A stretch of 64,000 nt of DNA from Caballeronia sp. Lep1P3 (GTDB lineage Bacteria > Pseudomonadota > Gammaproteobacteria > Burkholderiales > Burkholderiaceae), in assembly GCF_022879595.1 (NCBI RefSeq), contig NZ_CP084265.1, forward strand, positions 1,798,001 to 1,862,000. The letters run 5' to 3'. Both the position numbers and the translations under genes were made by a program. Under the pieces are notes generated by a model. The model was not told the origin of the DNA, did no database searches, and was given only the letters and a program-made list of their open reading frames with translations. This document shows, in pieces, positions 56,336 to 64,000 of the stretch (its first letter is position 1; each line of letters opens with the position of its first letter).

Positions 56336-58531
56336 ATGTCATCGGTAATGGTCAAGCCGGCGCGTGAATCGCTCACGGCGGCGTTCGCGGATTGGGCGCG
56401 CACCGACGGCCTCGCGTGGGTCTACATCTTCAAGGCGGTGCTCGCCGCGCTTCTCGCGCTGTGGATCGCCATGCGCCTCGACATGCAGCAGCCGCGCACC
56501 GCGATGACCACCGTGTTCGTCGTCATGCAGCCGCAAAGCGGCATGGTGCTCGCGAAGAGCTTCTATCGCTTGTGCGGCACGATGGTCGGTCTCGTCGTGA
56601 TGATGGCGCTGATCGCGCTCTTCGCGCAGCAGCCCGTGCTCTTTCTCTCGGCGACGGCGCTCTGGGTCGGCATTTGCACGGCGGGCGCGGCGCGCAACCG
56701 CAATTTCCGCTCGTATGGCTTCGTGCTTGCGGGCTACACGGCCGCGCTGATCGGCATTCCGGCGGCGCAGCATCCGGACGGCGCGTATCTCTCGGCGCTC
56801 ACGCGCGTGGGCGAAGTCACGCTCGGCATTCTTTGCGCGGGCACCGTGAGCGCGCTCGTCTTTCCGCAGCACGCGGGCGAGCAGATTCGCGCGACGGTGC
56901 GGCGGCGCTTTTCGCAGTTCGTCGATTACGTCTGTCGCGCGATGTCGGGCGAGATGGAACGCGCGCAGATCGAAGAGGCGAATCTCGGCTTCGTCGCGGA
57001 TATCGTCGGGTTCGAGGCGGCGCGCAGCGTCGCGATGTTCGAGCATCCCGAATCGCGGCGGCGCGGCGGACGGCTCGCGCGCCTGAACAGCGAATTCATG
57101 ACCGCGTCCACGCGCTTTCACGCGCTGCATCAGTTGATGAATCGTCTGCGCGGCGCTGCGTCTGCGGCGACCGTGACCGCGCTCACGCCCTTCATCCACG
57201 AAGTGCCGCCGCTTTTTCTGAACGCCGGCGAGCCCGTGCGCAATGCCGCCGATGCCGCGCACGCCGCCGCGCGCCTGCGCGACTACAAGGCCGCGTTGCC
57301 CAGGCGCGTGCGCGCGGTGCGCGCGCAATTCGAAGCGGACCAGCAAGCCGATGCGGACGCCGCGTTCGCCCCCCTCGAATTCGATACGGCGAGCGAACTG
57401 CTCTACCGCTTCGTCGACGACATGCTCGCGTATGCCGAAACCTACGCGTCGCTCGCGTCGCCGTCGCATGAACGCGAACGCTGGGCCGCGCGCTACGTGC
57501 CGAAGACCAATCTGCTCGCCGCCGCGATTTCCGGCCTGCGCGGGGCGGTCGTCATGGCCGCGTTGAGCGCGTTCTGGATCGGCACCGCATGGCCGGGCGG
57601 CGGCACGATGGTGCTCAACGCGGCGGCGGTGTGCGCGCTCGCGTCGTCGTCCGCGCGCCCGACACTGATGGCTTCGCAGATGGCGATCGGCACCGCGCTC
57701 GCCGCTGTCGTCGGCATGGTCGTGGTCTTCGGCGTCTTTCCGCACATGGACGGCTTCGCGCTGATGTGCGCCGCGCTCGTGCCCGCGCTCCTTCTCGGCA
57801 CGTTCCTGAGCACGCGCCGCGCGGTGGCGGGCGTGGGCATCGGCTATTGCATCTTCTTCTGCTTTCTCGCGGGGCCGGACAATCTCGTCCACTACGATCC
57901 GAGCACCTTCATGGACAACGCGATCGCGCTCGTGCTGTCGATGGTCGTCTCGGCCATTGCGTCCGCGATTCTGCTGCCCACCGATGCGCCGTGGCTGCGG
58001 CGTCTGCTGCTCGCCGATCTGCGGCGCGAAGTCGTGCTCGCGCGGCGCGGTGCGCTCGCGAACGTGGCGACGCGCTTCGAAAGCCGCACGCGCGACTTGC
58101 TTTCGCAAATCAACGCGCTCGCCGCCGGCCGGCCCGCGCTGCAGCGCGAAGCGTTGCAGTGGCTTTTCGCGGTGCTCGAAGTGGGCAGCGCGGTCATCGA
58201 CTTGCGGCGCGAAACCGCCGCCCTGCCCGACGCGCCTTCGATGCCCTTGCGACGCGACATCGAAGCGACGCTGGATGCCGTCGCGCGGCTCTTCGATACG
58301 CCGAACGCGGCGCGCTTCGCTCGGGCGCTGGAACTGACGGCACACGCGATCGACGAGACGCGCGGCCTGCTCGCCGCGTCGAATCGGCCGCGCGACGACC
58401 GGCATCGGCTGCGGCGGATCGCGAGTCATCTGCATTTCATCCGCACGGGCCTGCTCGATCCAGAATCGCCGCTCGCACCTTTCTCCCAGCCGATATCGCA
58501 ATCAGCACAAGGAGCGCCTCATGCCGCGTGA
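56336..58531 (+). CDS. Aromatic-acid efflux permease, FUSC family (AaeB-like)
   Basis: This 731-residue inner-membrane protein has two clusters of six hydrophobic segments, about 25-180 (LAWVYIFKAVLAALLALWIAMRLDMQQPRTAMTTVFVVMQP) and 395-545 (GAVVMAALSAFWIGTAWPGGGTMVLNAAAVCALASSSARPT). The clusters flank long cytoplasmic regions, the layout of FUSC/AaeB proteins that export hydroxybenzoates or fusaric acid. It overlaps the DUF1656 gene by 11 bp. Function as a relief valve for aromatic acids agrees with the pca genes elsewhere in the window; the actual substrate is inferred. Confidence 0.92.
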   Translation: MSSVMVKPARESLTAAFADWARTDGLAWVYIFKAVLAALLALWIAMRLDMQQPRTAMTTVFVVMQPQSGMVLAKSFYRLCGTMVGLVVMMALIALFAQQPVLFLSATALWVGICTAGAARNRNFRSYGFVLAGYTAALIGIPAAQHPDGAYLSALTRVGEVTLGILCAGTVSALVFPQHAGEQIRATVRRRFSQFVDYVCRAMSGEMERAQIEEANLGFVADIVGFEAARSVAMFEHPESRRRGGRLARLNSEFMTASTRFHALHQLMNRLRGAASAATVTALTPFIHEVPPLFLNAGEPVRNAADAAHAAARLRDYKAALPRRVRAVRAQFEADQQADADAAFAPLEFDTASELLYRFVDDMLAYAETYASLASPSHERERWAARYVPKTNLLAAAISGLRGAVVMAALSAFWIGTAWPGGGTMVLNAAAVCALASSSARPTLMASQMAIGTALAAVVGMVVVFGVFPHMDGFALMCAALVPALLLGTFLSTRRAVAGVGIGYCIFFCFLAGPDNLVHYDPSTFMDNAIALVLSMVVSAIASAILLPTDAPWLRRLLLADLRREVVLARRGALANVATRFESRTRDLLSQINALAAGRPALQREALQWLFAVLEVGSAVIDLRRETAALPDAPSMPLRRDIEATLDAVARLFDTPNAARFARALELTAHAIDETRGLLAASNRPRDDRHRLRRIASHLHFIRTGLLDPESPLAPFSQPISQSAQGAPHAA

Positions 58532-58721
58532 CACCGCCATTCTCGAAGCCTACGTGCCGACGCTGCTCGTCCTGTTCGCCGGGGGCGCGCTCATCACATG
58601 GGCGATCGACCGCGCGCTCGCGATGACAGGGCTGTACCGCATCGTCTGGCATCCCGCGCTCTTTCGCGCGAGCCTGCTCGCGTGCATCTGCGGCCTGCTC
58701 GGGCTCGCGGTGTATCGCTAG
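58521..58721 (+). CDS. DUF1656 small membrane protein (AaeX-like)
   Basis: This 66-residue protein has two hydrophobic segments, MPRDTAILEAYVPTLLVLFAGGALITWAI and HPALFRASLLACICGLLGLAVY. It matches DUF1656/AaeX, which accompanies AaeA and AaeB. It overlaps the end of the permease gene and precedes the adaptor gene by about 60 bp. Confidence 0.92.
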   Translation: MPRDTAILEAYVPTLLVLFAGGALITWAIDRALAMTGLYRIVWHPALFRASLLACICGLLGLAVYR

Positions 58722-58780
58722 GCAAGGCAAGGTCAGGCACGACACGACTTCCGTTCTCACACGTTCACAAGAGTTGCATC

Positions 58781-59644
58781 ATGGTTCTCAGGAAAATCAT
58801 CGGCTTCGTCATGACGATCGTCATTTTCGCGGCGGCCCTCATCATCGGACGCATGCTGTGGGTGCATTACATGGACGAGCCGTGGACGCGCGACGGCCGC
58901 GTGCGCGCCGATGTCGTCAACGTCGCGCCCGATGTGTCCGGCGCGGTCGTGCAGATGCCCGTTCGCGACAACCAGTTCGTGAAGAAAGGCGACCTTCTGA
59001 TGGAGATCGATCCGTCGCACTACCGAATCGCGGTCGAGCAGGCGCAGGCGAACGTCGCCGCGCGCGCCGCCGAACTGCACATGCGCCGCGAGGACGCGCA
59101 GCGCCGCGCGGATATGGACAGCCTCGTCGTCTCGAAGGAAGCGCGCGAAAACGCGATGCAGACGGCATCGACGGCCGCCGCGCAATTGCAGCAGGCGCAG
59201 GCCGCGCTCGATGCCGCGAAGCTCAATCTCGAACGCACGAAAGTCTATTCGCCGGTGGATGGCTACGTGACGAACCTGAACGTCTTTCGCGGCGACTATG
59301 CGACGGCCGGCACGGCGAAGCTCGCCATCGTCGACAGCCATTCGTTCTGGGTCTACGGCTACTTCGAGGAAACGAAGCTGCCGCATGTGCGCGTCGGCGA
59401 CCGCGCGCAGATCCGGCTCATGAGCGGCGGGGAACTCGCGGGCCACGTCGAAAGCATTTCGCGCGGCATCTACGACCGCGACAATCCGCAAAGCCGAGAA
59501 CTGCTCGCCGATGTCAACCCGACCTTCAACTGGGTACGGCTCGCGCAGCGCGTGCCGGTACGCGTGAAGATCGACGACGTGCCGCAGGGCATGCTGCTCG
59601 CGGCGGGCACGACGTGCACGGTGGTGATCGCGCCGTCGATGTGA
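58781..59644 (+). CDS. HlyD-family periplasmic adaptor (AaeA-like)
   Basis: This membrane-fusion protein links the AaeB-like permease to the outer-membrane channel. The 287-residue protein has one N-terminal anchor (IGFVMTIVIFAAALIIGRMLW) and the barrel/lipoyl halves (VRADVVNVAPDVSGAVVQMPVRDNQFVKKGDLLMEID, then LNLERTKVYSPVDGYVTNLNVFRGDYATAGTAKLAIVDS), flanking a short alpha-hairpin. Typical AaeA segments are present (PTFNWVRLAQRVPVRV). It is the last gene of the efflux operon and is followed by a terminator. Confidence 0.94.
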   Translation: MVLRKIIGFVMTIVIFAAALIIGRMLWVHYMDEPWTRDGRVRADVVNVAPDVSGAVVQMPVRDNQFVKKGDLLMEIDPSHYRIAVEQAQANVAARAAELHMRREDAQRRADMDSLVVSKEARENAMQTASTAAAQLQQAQAALDAAKLNLERTKVYSPVDGYVTNLNVFRGDYATAGTAKLAIVDSHSFWVYGYFEETKLPHVRVGDRAQIRLMSGGELAGHVESISRGIYDRDNPQSRELLADVNPTFNWVRLAQRVPVRVKIDDVPQGMLLAAGTTCTVVIAPSM

Positions 59645-59653
59645 ACGAAGCGC

Positions 59654-59694
59654 GAAAAAGAAAAAGCCCGCCGGCCGAGCGCCGAAGCGGGCTT
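59654..59694. terminator. Terminator between the efflux operon and the amino-acid binding protein gene
   Basis: An 8-bp stem (AAGCCCGC 59664-59671 with GCGGGCTT 59687-59694) has T-rich sequence on the minus-strand side. It lies between convergent genes and probably works best for the minus-strand gene. Confidence 0.7.
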
Positions 59695-59727
59695 CGCGGG
59701 CTTGAGCGCCCTTACTTCATAGCGCCC

Positions 59728-60540
59728 TTACTTCAGAACGACCTTCACGTCGAAATACTTCGCGGCGAGCCGGTCGATCGAGCCATCGTCCTTCAGCTCC
59801 TTGAGCGCGCGATTGAGCGCGTCCTTGAGCGGCTTGTCGTTCTTGCGCACGCCGAAGCCCACGCCCGAGCCGAGCAGCTTGTCGTCGCTGACAGCGCCCC
59901 CGGCGAATGCAAAGCCCGCGCCCTGCGGCTGTTTCAGAAAGCCCTTCGACGCCGCCTCGGCATCCTGAAACGCCGCGTCCAGACGCCCGGCCGCGAGATC
60001 CGCGTAAATCTGGTCCTGCGCCTGATACGACTGCACGTCGACGCCCGCCGGCGCCCACTTCGCCTTCGCGTAGGTTTCCTGGATCGAGCCCTGCAGCACG
60101 CCCACGCGCTTACCCTTCAGGCCGTCGACGGTGGGAAGAATCCCGCTGCCCTTCTTCGCGACGAGCTGGTTCGGAATCGAGTAGATCGGATCGGTGAAGT
60201 CGATCGCGACCTTGCGCTTGTCGGTGATCGTCATGTCCGAGTTAATGCCGTCGAACTTGCGCGCCTGCAGCGCCGGAATCAGCCCGTCGAACGAATTCTC
60301 GACCCAGACGCACTTCATCTTGAGCTTCGCGCAGACCGCGTTGCCGATGTCGATATCGAAGCCCGTCAGCTCGCCCGCCGGCGTCTTCGATTCGAACGGC
60401 GCATACGATGCCTCCACGCCGAAGCGCAGCGTTTTCGCTTCGTCGGCGGCGTGCGCGTTCAGCGACGCCGCGCCTGCCGCGACCATCGTTCCCAGCACCG
60501 CGACAGCGGCGAGCCTGCGTTTGATCCATTGCGATTTCAT
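59728..60540 (-). CDS. ABC transporter substrate-binding protein for basic amino acids (ArgT/HisJ-like)
   Basis: This 270-residue periplasmic protein has a signal peptide (MKSQWIKRRLAAVAVLGTMV..., cleavage after AHA near residue 32). The mature domain begins LRFGVEASYAPFESKTPAGELTGFDIDIGNAVCAKL, with ENSFDGLIPALQARKFDGINSDMTITDKRKVAIDFTDPIY. This is the type II periplasmic binding fold that binds Lys, Arg, Orn or His. Permease and ATPase genes are not adjacent here. Its position next to the ast genes suggests arginine uptake for catabolism. Confidence 0.92.
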   Translation of the reverse strand: MKSQWIKRRLAAVAVLGTMVAAGAASLNAHAADEAKTLRFGVEASYAPFESKTPAGELTGFDIDIGNAVCAKLKMKCVWVENSFDGLIPALQARKFDGINSDMTITDKRKVAIDFTDPIYSIPNQLVAKKGSGILPTVDGLKGKRVGVLQGSIQETYAKAKWAPAGVDVQSYQAQDQIYADLAAGRLDAAFQDAEAASKGFLKQPQGAGFAFAGGAVSDDKLLGSGVGFGVRKNDKPLKDALNRALKELKDDGSIDRLAAKYFDVKVVLK

Positions 60541-60813
60541 CTACTGCGATCTCCTTCCAGTATGTTCGTCGTCTTTCGTCCGATGCGGCTTCGAGGCCAG
60601 CGCGCCGAGAATCGCCGCGTCAATAAAAACGCTCAAGCGACGCGCGGCGCATTGGTGCGGCGCACCAAGGACAGGGCCGCGATTGTAGCGCGCGTGACTT
60701 CACGCCCGCTGAAGCGACGCCGCGCCGACGATCCGCCAGCGGACTGGAAACGTGGAGAGAAATTTCGCAAGGACGCGTCGCGCTGGAGCAAGTCCGAGCG
60801 CGACGCGAGAGAC

Positions 60814-61827
60814 TCATTCGAGCGATGCCAGCGTCGCGTCGGTGGTATCGACGACCATCAGGCCCGCGCGCAAGCCCGGCTTGACCTTCGGATTCGGAAA
60901 CACGATGCGCTCCTCTTCGTGCGTCACGCGATAGACGTAGTCGCCGTCGCGCGCGAGTTCCGCGCCCGCTGCGAACGGCGTGAAATTCGGCACGTCGCCC
61001 GCCACGTTCAGCGTGAACGCATCGCTCTTCTTGTCGATTTGCGCGACGACCGTGAACACGCGCAGCGCCGCGTGTTCCGCCGGCGCATCGCCCGCGATCA
61101 GCCGGCGCAACGCCGCATCCGATGCCGCGAAGCGCGCGAGATCGTTCTCGCCGAACGGCCGCACTTTGCCGAGTTCCAGCGTGCACGCGAGCGCGCCGCA
61201 TCGCTCGGCGGTGAAATGCGTGAACGTGCTGCCCTTCTCCCGATGCAGCAGCACGGCACTCAGACGCGCATCGCGCAGCCAGTCGAACATCGCGCGCGAA
61301 AGCGGCGCGCCGGTGAAGGGCAGCAGCGCGAACTGCTCGAAGACAGACGCGCGGATGGCCGTGTGCATGTCGATATGCCACTTGCCATGCGCGATGCCGT
61401 CGAAAAAGCGCGTCGCCAAGGTTTCGAGTTCGGCGGCGCGCGGCGCTTCCGCGCTCGACGGCAAGTGCCCGTGACGGCCGCTGAAGAGGCGATTGAGGTC
61501 GTCGTCGATATAGCGCACGCCCGCGCGCATCGCGCCGATGTTGCCCAGAATCACGAGCATGCGTGCGGCAAGCGGGGCCGCGCCGCTCGCGATATCCGCG
61601 ACGAGCCGCGACAGCATTTCGATGGGCGCGGTTTCGTCGCCGTGGATGCCTGCTGAAACGAGCACACTTTGCGTCGCCGTTTGCGCGCCCGGTTCGAAGA
61701 GCAGCACGCCTTCGCCCTGCCAAGTCCAGCGCACGCCGGATGCCGCCACGCCCGAGCGCGCCGATGGTGTCTTGCCGGCGAGACAGAACGCGAGGAAATC
61801 GTCGAGAAAATCAGCGCTGGAAGTCAT
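60814..61827 (-). CDS. astE: Succinylglutamate desuccinylase
   Basis: AstE hydrolyses N-succinylglutamate to glutamate and succinate, the last step of the arginine succinyltransferase pathway. The 337-residue zinc carboxypeptidase-like enzyme has the metal motif [13 protein letters not shown] (His62, Glu65), and [11 protein letters not shown] and [11 protein letters not shown] supply further ligands. It overlaps astB by 17 bp. Confidence 0.96.
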   Translation of the reverse strand: MTSSADFLDDFLAFCLAGKTPSARSGVAASGVRWTWQGEGVLLFEPGAQTATQSVLVSAGIHGDETAPIEMLSRLVADIASGAAPLAARMLVILGNIGAMRAGVRYIDDDLNRLFSGRHGHLPSSAEAPRAAELETLATRFFDGIAHGKWHIDMHTAIRASVFEQFALLPFTGAPLSRAMFDWLRDARLSAVLLHREKGSTFTHFTAERCGALACTLELGKVRPFGENDLARFAASDAALRRLIAGDAPAEHAALRVFTVVAQIDKKSDAFTLNVAGDVPNFTPFAAGAELARDGDYVYRVTHEEERIVFPNPKVKPGLRAGLMVVDTTDATLASLE

Positions 61828-63151
61828 AGACGCTGCCGAGTCCGAGAATGCCGGTTAGTTCGTCGAGCGCCGTGCGCGACTGCGCGAGCAGTTGCGGGTC
61901 GGCGAGATCGGCGCTTGCGAGGCGGTCGCGGTAATGCGCGTCGATCCACGCGTCGAGGCGCGCGAAGAGCGCGTCGTTCATCCACACGTTCGGATTGACG
62001 GCCGCGCGCTCGGCCTCGTTCAGCACGACGCGCAGCCGCAGGCACGCCGGCCCGCCGCCGTTTTTCATGCTCTCGCGCAAATCGAAGACGAGCACTTCGT
62101 CGATCGGCGTCGAACGCGTCGCGAGCGAGTCGAGATACGCGGCGACGCGCTCGTTCTCGCGGCATTCCTGCGGCACGACGAGTACCTGCGTGCCATCGGC
62201 GCGCGAAAGCAACTGGCTGTTGAAGAGATAGGACGACACCGCATCGGCCACGGTGACTTCGCTCGCCGGCACTTCGAGCACCCTGAACGCCGCGCCGTGT
62301 TCTTTCAGCTTCGCCGCCAGTTCCTCGTACATCCTGCGCTGATCGACGAACGCGCGCTCATGGCAAAAGAGCGTCGTGCGATTGCCGACCGCGATGACAT
62401 CGTTGTGGAAGACGCCGGCATCGATCACATCGGGCGATTGCTGCGCATACACCGTCGATGCCTCCGACAGGCCGTGCAGACGCGCAACCGCACGGCTCGC
62501 CTCGAGCGTCTGCCGCGCAGGGAAGCGCTGCGGCTGCGGCCCGCGCCCGTATTCGCTGCGCCCGTAGACGAAAAATTCGACGCCCTTCTCGCCGTATTCG
62601 CGGGCAAAGCGCGTGTGGTTCGCCGCGCCCTCGTCGCCGAGCGCGGGCGTGCCGGGCAGCGCGTGGTGAATGCGAAAGCGCGCTTCGTCGGCGAAGATCG
62701 CGGCGAGCGAGCGGCGCGTTTCGCCATGCTCGATCGCGCGATGCAGCTTCGCCGCGAGATTCGCGGGCGTGAAGTGCACGCGGCCATCGGCGGTATCGGC
62801 GGAAGGGCTGACCGTCGCGGCGTTCGCCGTCCACATGGCCGATGCGGAACTCGCCGCGGCGAGCAGTTCTGGCGCTTCGCGCGCCGCGCGCTCGATCACG
62901 GCGGCGTCGTCGCCGGTGAAGCCGACGCTTCGCAAGAGCCGGATCGACGGGCGTTCCAGCGGCGGCAGCACGCCCTGCTGAAAGCCGAGATCCGCGAGCC
63001 GCTTCATCTTGCGCAAGCCCTGCTTCGCCGCCGCTTTCGGGTTCGCGACCGTTTTCTCGTTGCTGCGCGACGCCACGTTGCCGAACGACAGCCCCGCGTA
63101 GTTGTGAGTCGGGCCGACGAGTCCGTCGAAGTTTGTTTCGAATGCCTGCAT
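61811..63151 (-). CDS. astB: N-succinylarginine dihydrolase
   Basis: AstB converts N-succinylarginine to N-succinylornithine, CO2 and two NH3. The 446-residue guanidino-modifying enzyme opens [25 protein letters not shown]. It has catalytic Glu174 (GDEGAANH), His249 ([12 protein letters not shown]) and Cys370 ([15 protein letters not shown]), corresponding to the known Glu/His/Cys triad. It follows astD by 15 bp and overlaps astE. Confidence 0.97.
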   Translation of the reverse strand: MQAFETNFDGLVGPTHNYAGLSFGNVASRSNEKTVANPKAAAKQGLRKMKRLADLGFQQGVLPPLERPSIRLLRSVGFTGDDAAVIERAAREAPELLAAASSASAMWTANAATVSPSADTADGRVHFTPANLAAKLHRAIEHGETRRSLAAIFADEARFRIHHALPGTPALGDEGAANHTRFAREYGEKGVEFFVYGRSEYGRGPQPQRFPARQTLEASRAVARLHGLSEASTVYAQQSPDVIDAGVFHNDVIAVGNRTTLFCHERAFVDQRRMYEELAAKLKEHGAAFRVLEVPASEVTVADAVSSYLFNSQLLSRADGTQVLVVPQECRENERVAAYLDSLATRSTPIDEVLVFDLRESMKNGGGPACLRLRVVLNEAERAAVNPNVWMNDALFARLDAWIDAHYRDRLASADLADPQLLAQSRTALDELTGILGLGSVYDFQR

Positions 63152-63166
63152 GGTGAATCCCGGTGC

Positions 63167-64000
63167 TTAAAACGTGAGGCCCGGCGATACGCTCGCGGGC
63201 ATCTGCAATTGCGCGCTTTCGACCGACGCCATCGGATACGAGCAGTAATCCGCCGCGTAATACGCGCTCGGCCGCTGATTCCCCGAGCGCCCGATGCCGC
63301 CGAACGGCGCCGCCGACGACGCGCCGTTCGTCGGCCGGTTCCAGTTGACGATGCCCGCGCGAATCGTGCGCTGAAAATGCGTCCAGGCGGCTTCGTCGTC
63401 GGCGAGCAGGCCGGCGGAAAGGCCGTAAGCCGTGTCGTTCGCGCGCTCGATCGCTTCGTCGAACGTCTTGTAGCGCGTCAGTTGAACCATCGGGCCGAAA
63501 TGCTCTTCGTCGGGAACGTCGCGCGCTTCTGTCACGTCGAGAATCGCGGGCGTGACGAAGCCGAGATTCGCCGCGCGCTGCTTCATTTCCAGCACGGGCA
63601 GCGCGCCCGCTTCGAGCAATCGCGCCTGCGCTTGCACGAGCCGCGCCGCCGCCTGCGACGAAATCACCGCGCCCATGAACGGCTGCGGCTCGTCGTCGTA
63701 TGCGCCGATGCGGATGTACGCGCTCACTTCAGCGAAGCGTTGCAAGAAGCGCTCCCCGAACGCGTCGTCGGGAACGAAAAGACGGCGCGCGCAGGTGCAG
63801 CGCTGTCCCGCGGACAGGAACGCGGACTGGATCGTGTGATGCACGGCGGCGTCGATGTCCTCGACCGGCGCGACGACGAGCGGATTGTTGCCGCCCATCT
63901 CCAGCGCCAGCACGATCTCTGGCCGCCCACCGAACTGGCGATGCAGGAGCGTGCCGGTGTCGGAACTGCCGGTGAAGAAGAGGCCGTCGATCTGCCGATG
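63167..64000 (-). CDS. astD: Succinylglutamic semialdehyde dehydrogenase, C-terminal part (cut by window end)
   Basis: The reading frame is open to the right edge, so the gene continues beyond the window. The visible 277 residues are the C-terminal part of an NAD-dependent aldehyde dehydrogenase, beginning HRQIDGLFFTGSSDTG. They contain EMGGNNPLVVAPVEDID (Glu general base), AGQRCTCARR with the catalytic cysteine, and FGPMVQLTRYKTFDEAIERANDTAYGLSAGL. Context with astB and astE identifies AstD, which oxidises succinylglutamate semialdehyde. Confidence 0.95.
   Translation of the reverse strand, partial: HRQIDGLFFTGSSDTGTLLHRQFGGRPEIVLALEMGGNNPLVVAPVEDIDAAVHHTIQSAFLSAGQRCTCARRLFVPDDAFGERFLQRFAEVSAYIRIGAYDDEPQPFMGAVISSQAAARLVQAQARLLEAGALPVLEMKQRAANLGFVTPAILDVTEARDVPDEEHFGPMVQLTRYKTFDEAIERANDTAYGLSAGLLADDEAAWTHFQRTIRAGIVNWNRPTNGASSAAPFGGIGRSGNQRPSAYYAADYCSYPMASVESAQLQMPASVSPGLTF

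Noticed and set aside
58774..61656. A 960-codon open frame spanning several genes on the plus strand
   Set aside because: It runs out of frame through the adaptor gene and antisense through the binding-protein and astE genes, all of which are certain.

Overview
This 64 kb window is a high-G+C chromosomal segment of a Burkholderiaceae bacterium, most like Burkholderia, Paraburkholderia or Caballeronia chromosome 1. The evidence is the gene content and order: aceA/aceB, a pcaIJFBDC cluster, the thrS-infC-rpmI-rplT-pheS-pheT-ihfA-merR block, relA, the DUF2844/DUF3443 pair, and an aae-like efflux set beside ast genes. Most of it is dense housekeeping and aromatic or amino-acid catabolism. No phage, CRISPR array or intact insertion sequence was seen.

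Layout. 1-7.4 kb: the 3' end of a DEAD-box helicase gene, then the glyoxylate shunt (aceA, aceB) interleaved with a universal stress protein, a LysR regulator and an L-2-haloacid dehalogenase. 7.1-11.4 kb: an ABM-fold monooxygenase preceded by a structured, terminator-rich intergenic element, bamC, and the DUF2844-DUF3443 pair; the DUF3443 protein carries motifs of a bilobed pepsin-like aspartic protease. 11.4-19.5 kb: the beta-ketoadipate lower pathway pcaIJFBDC on the minus strand, diverging from pcaR and followed by two LysR genes. 19.5-23.5 kb: a tRNA-Pro gene followed by the only clearly lower-G+C stretch, which holds a membrane acyltransferase and degenerate DNA, then small orphan genes and an atypical SDR.

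23.6-34.3 kb: a translation and stringent-response block on the minus strand (relA; tRNA-Val; thrS-infC-rpmI-rplT-pheST-ihfA-merR). infC starts at a rare AUC codon, and tandem hairpins lie between rplT and pheS. 34.3-39.2 kb: RidA, an alpha/beta hydrolase, a second CoA-transferase pair (scoAB-like) with a divergent PAS-LuxR regulator, a thioesterase and an SDR. 39.4-45 kb: ETF-ubiquinone oxidoreductase, aroC, a fused LplT-PlsC protein and a CBS-domain protein. 45.2-53.6 kb: a metY-like sulfhydrylase coupled to a hydrolase, an Mpo1-like protein, a YihY-family membrane protein with a winged-helix tail, wrbA, a DUF2069 protein, a GlcD-type oxidase, a metallophosphoesterase and a SRAP protein. 53.7-59.7 kb: an aromatic-acid efflux system (LysR, outer-membrane lipoprotein, AaeB, AaeX, AaeA). 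59.7-64 kb: an amino-acid binding protein and astE-astB-astD (cut by the window end) for arginine succinyltransferase catabolism.

The shared theme is carbon economy. Aromatic acids enter through the pca pathway and leave as acetyl-CoA and succinyl-CoA, two-carbon units are salvaged by AceA/AceB, and arginine is degraded to glutamate and succinate. The least explained items are the pepsin-like DUF3443 protein with its DUF2844 partner, the structured RNA element at about 7.54-7.69 kb, and the tRNA-Pro islet.
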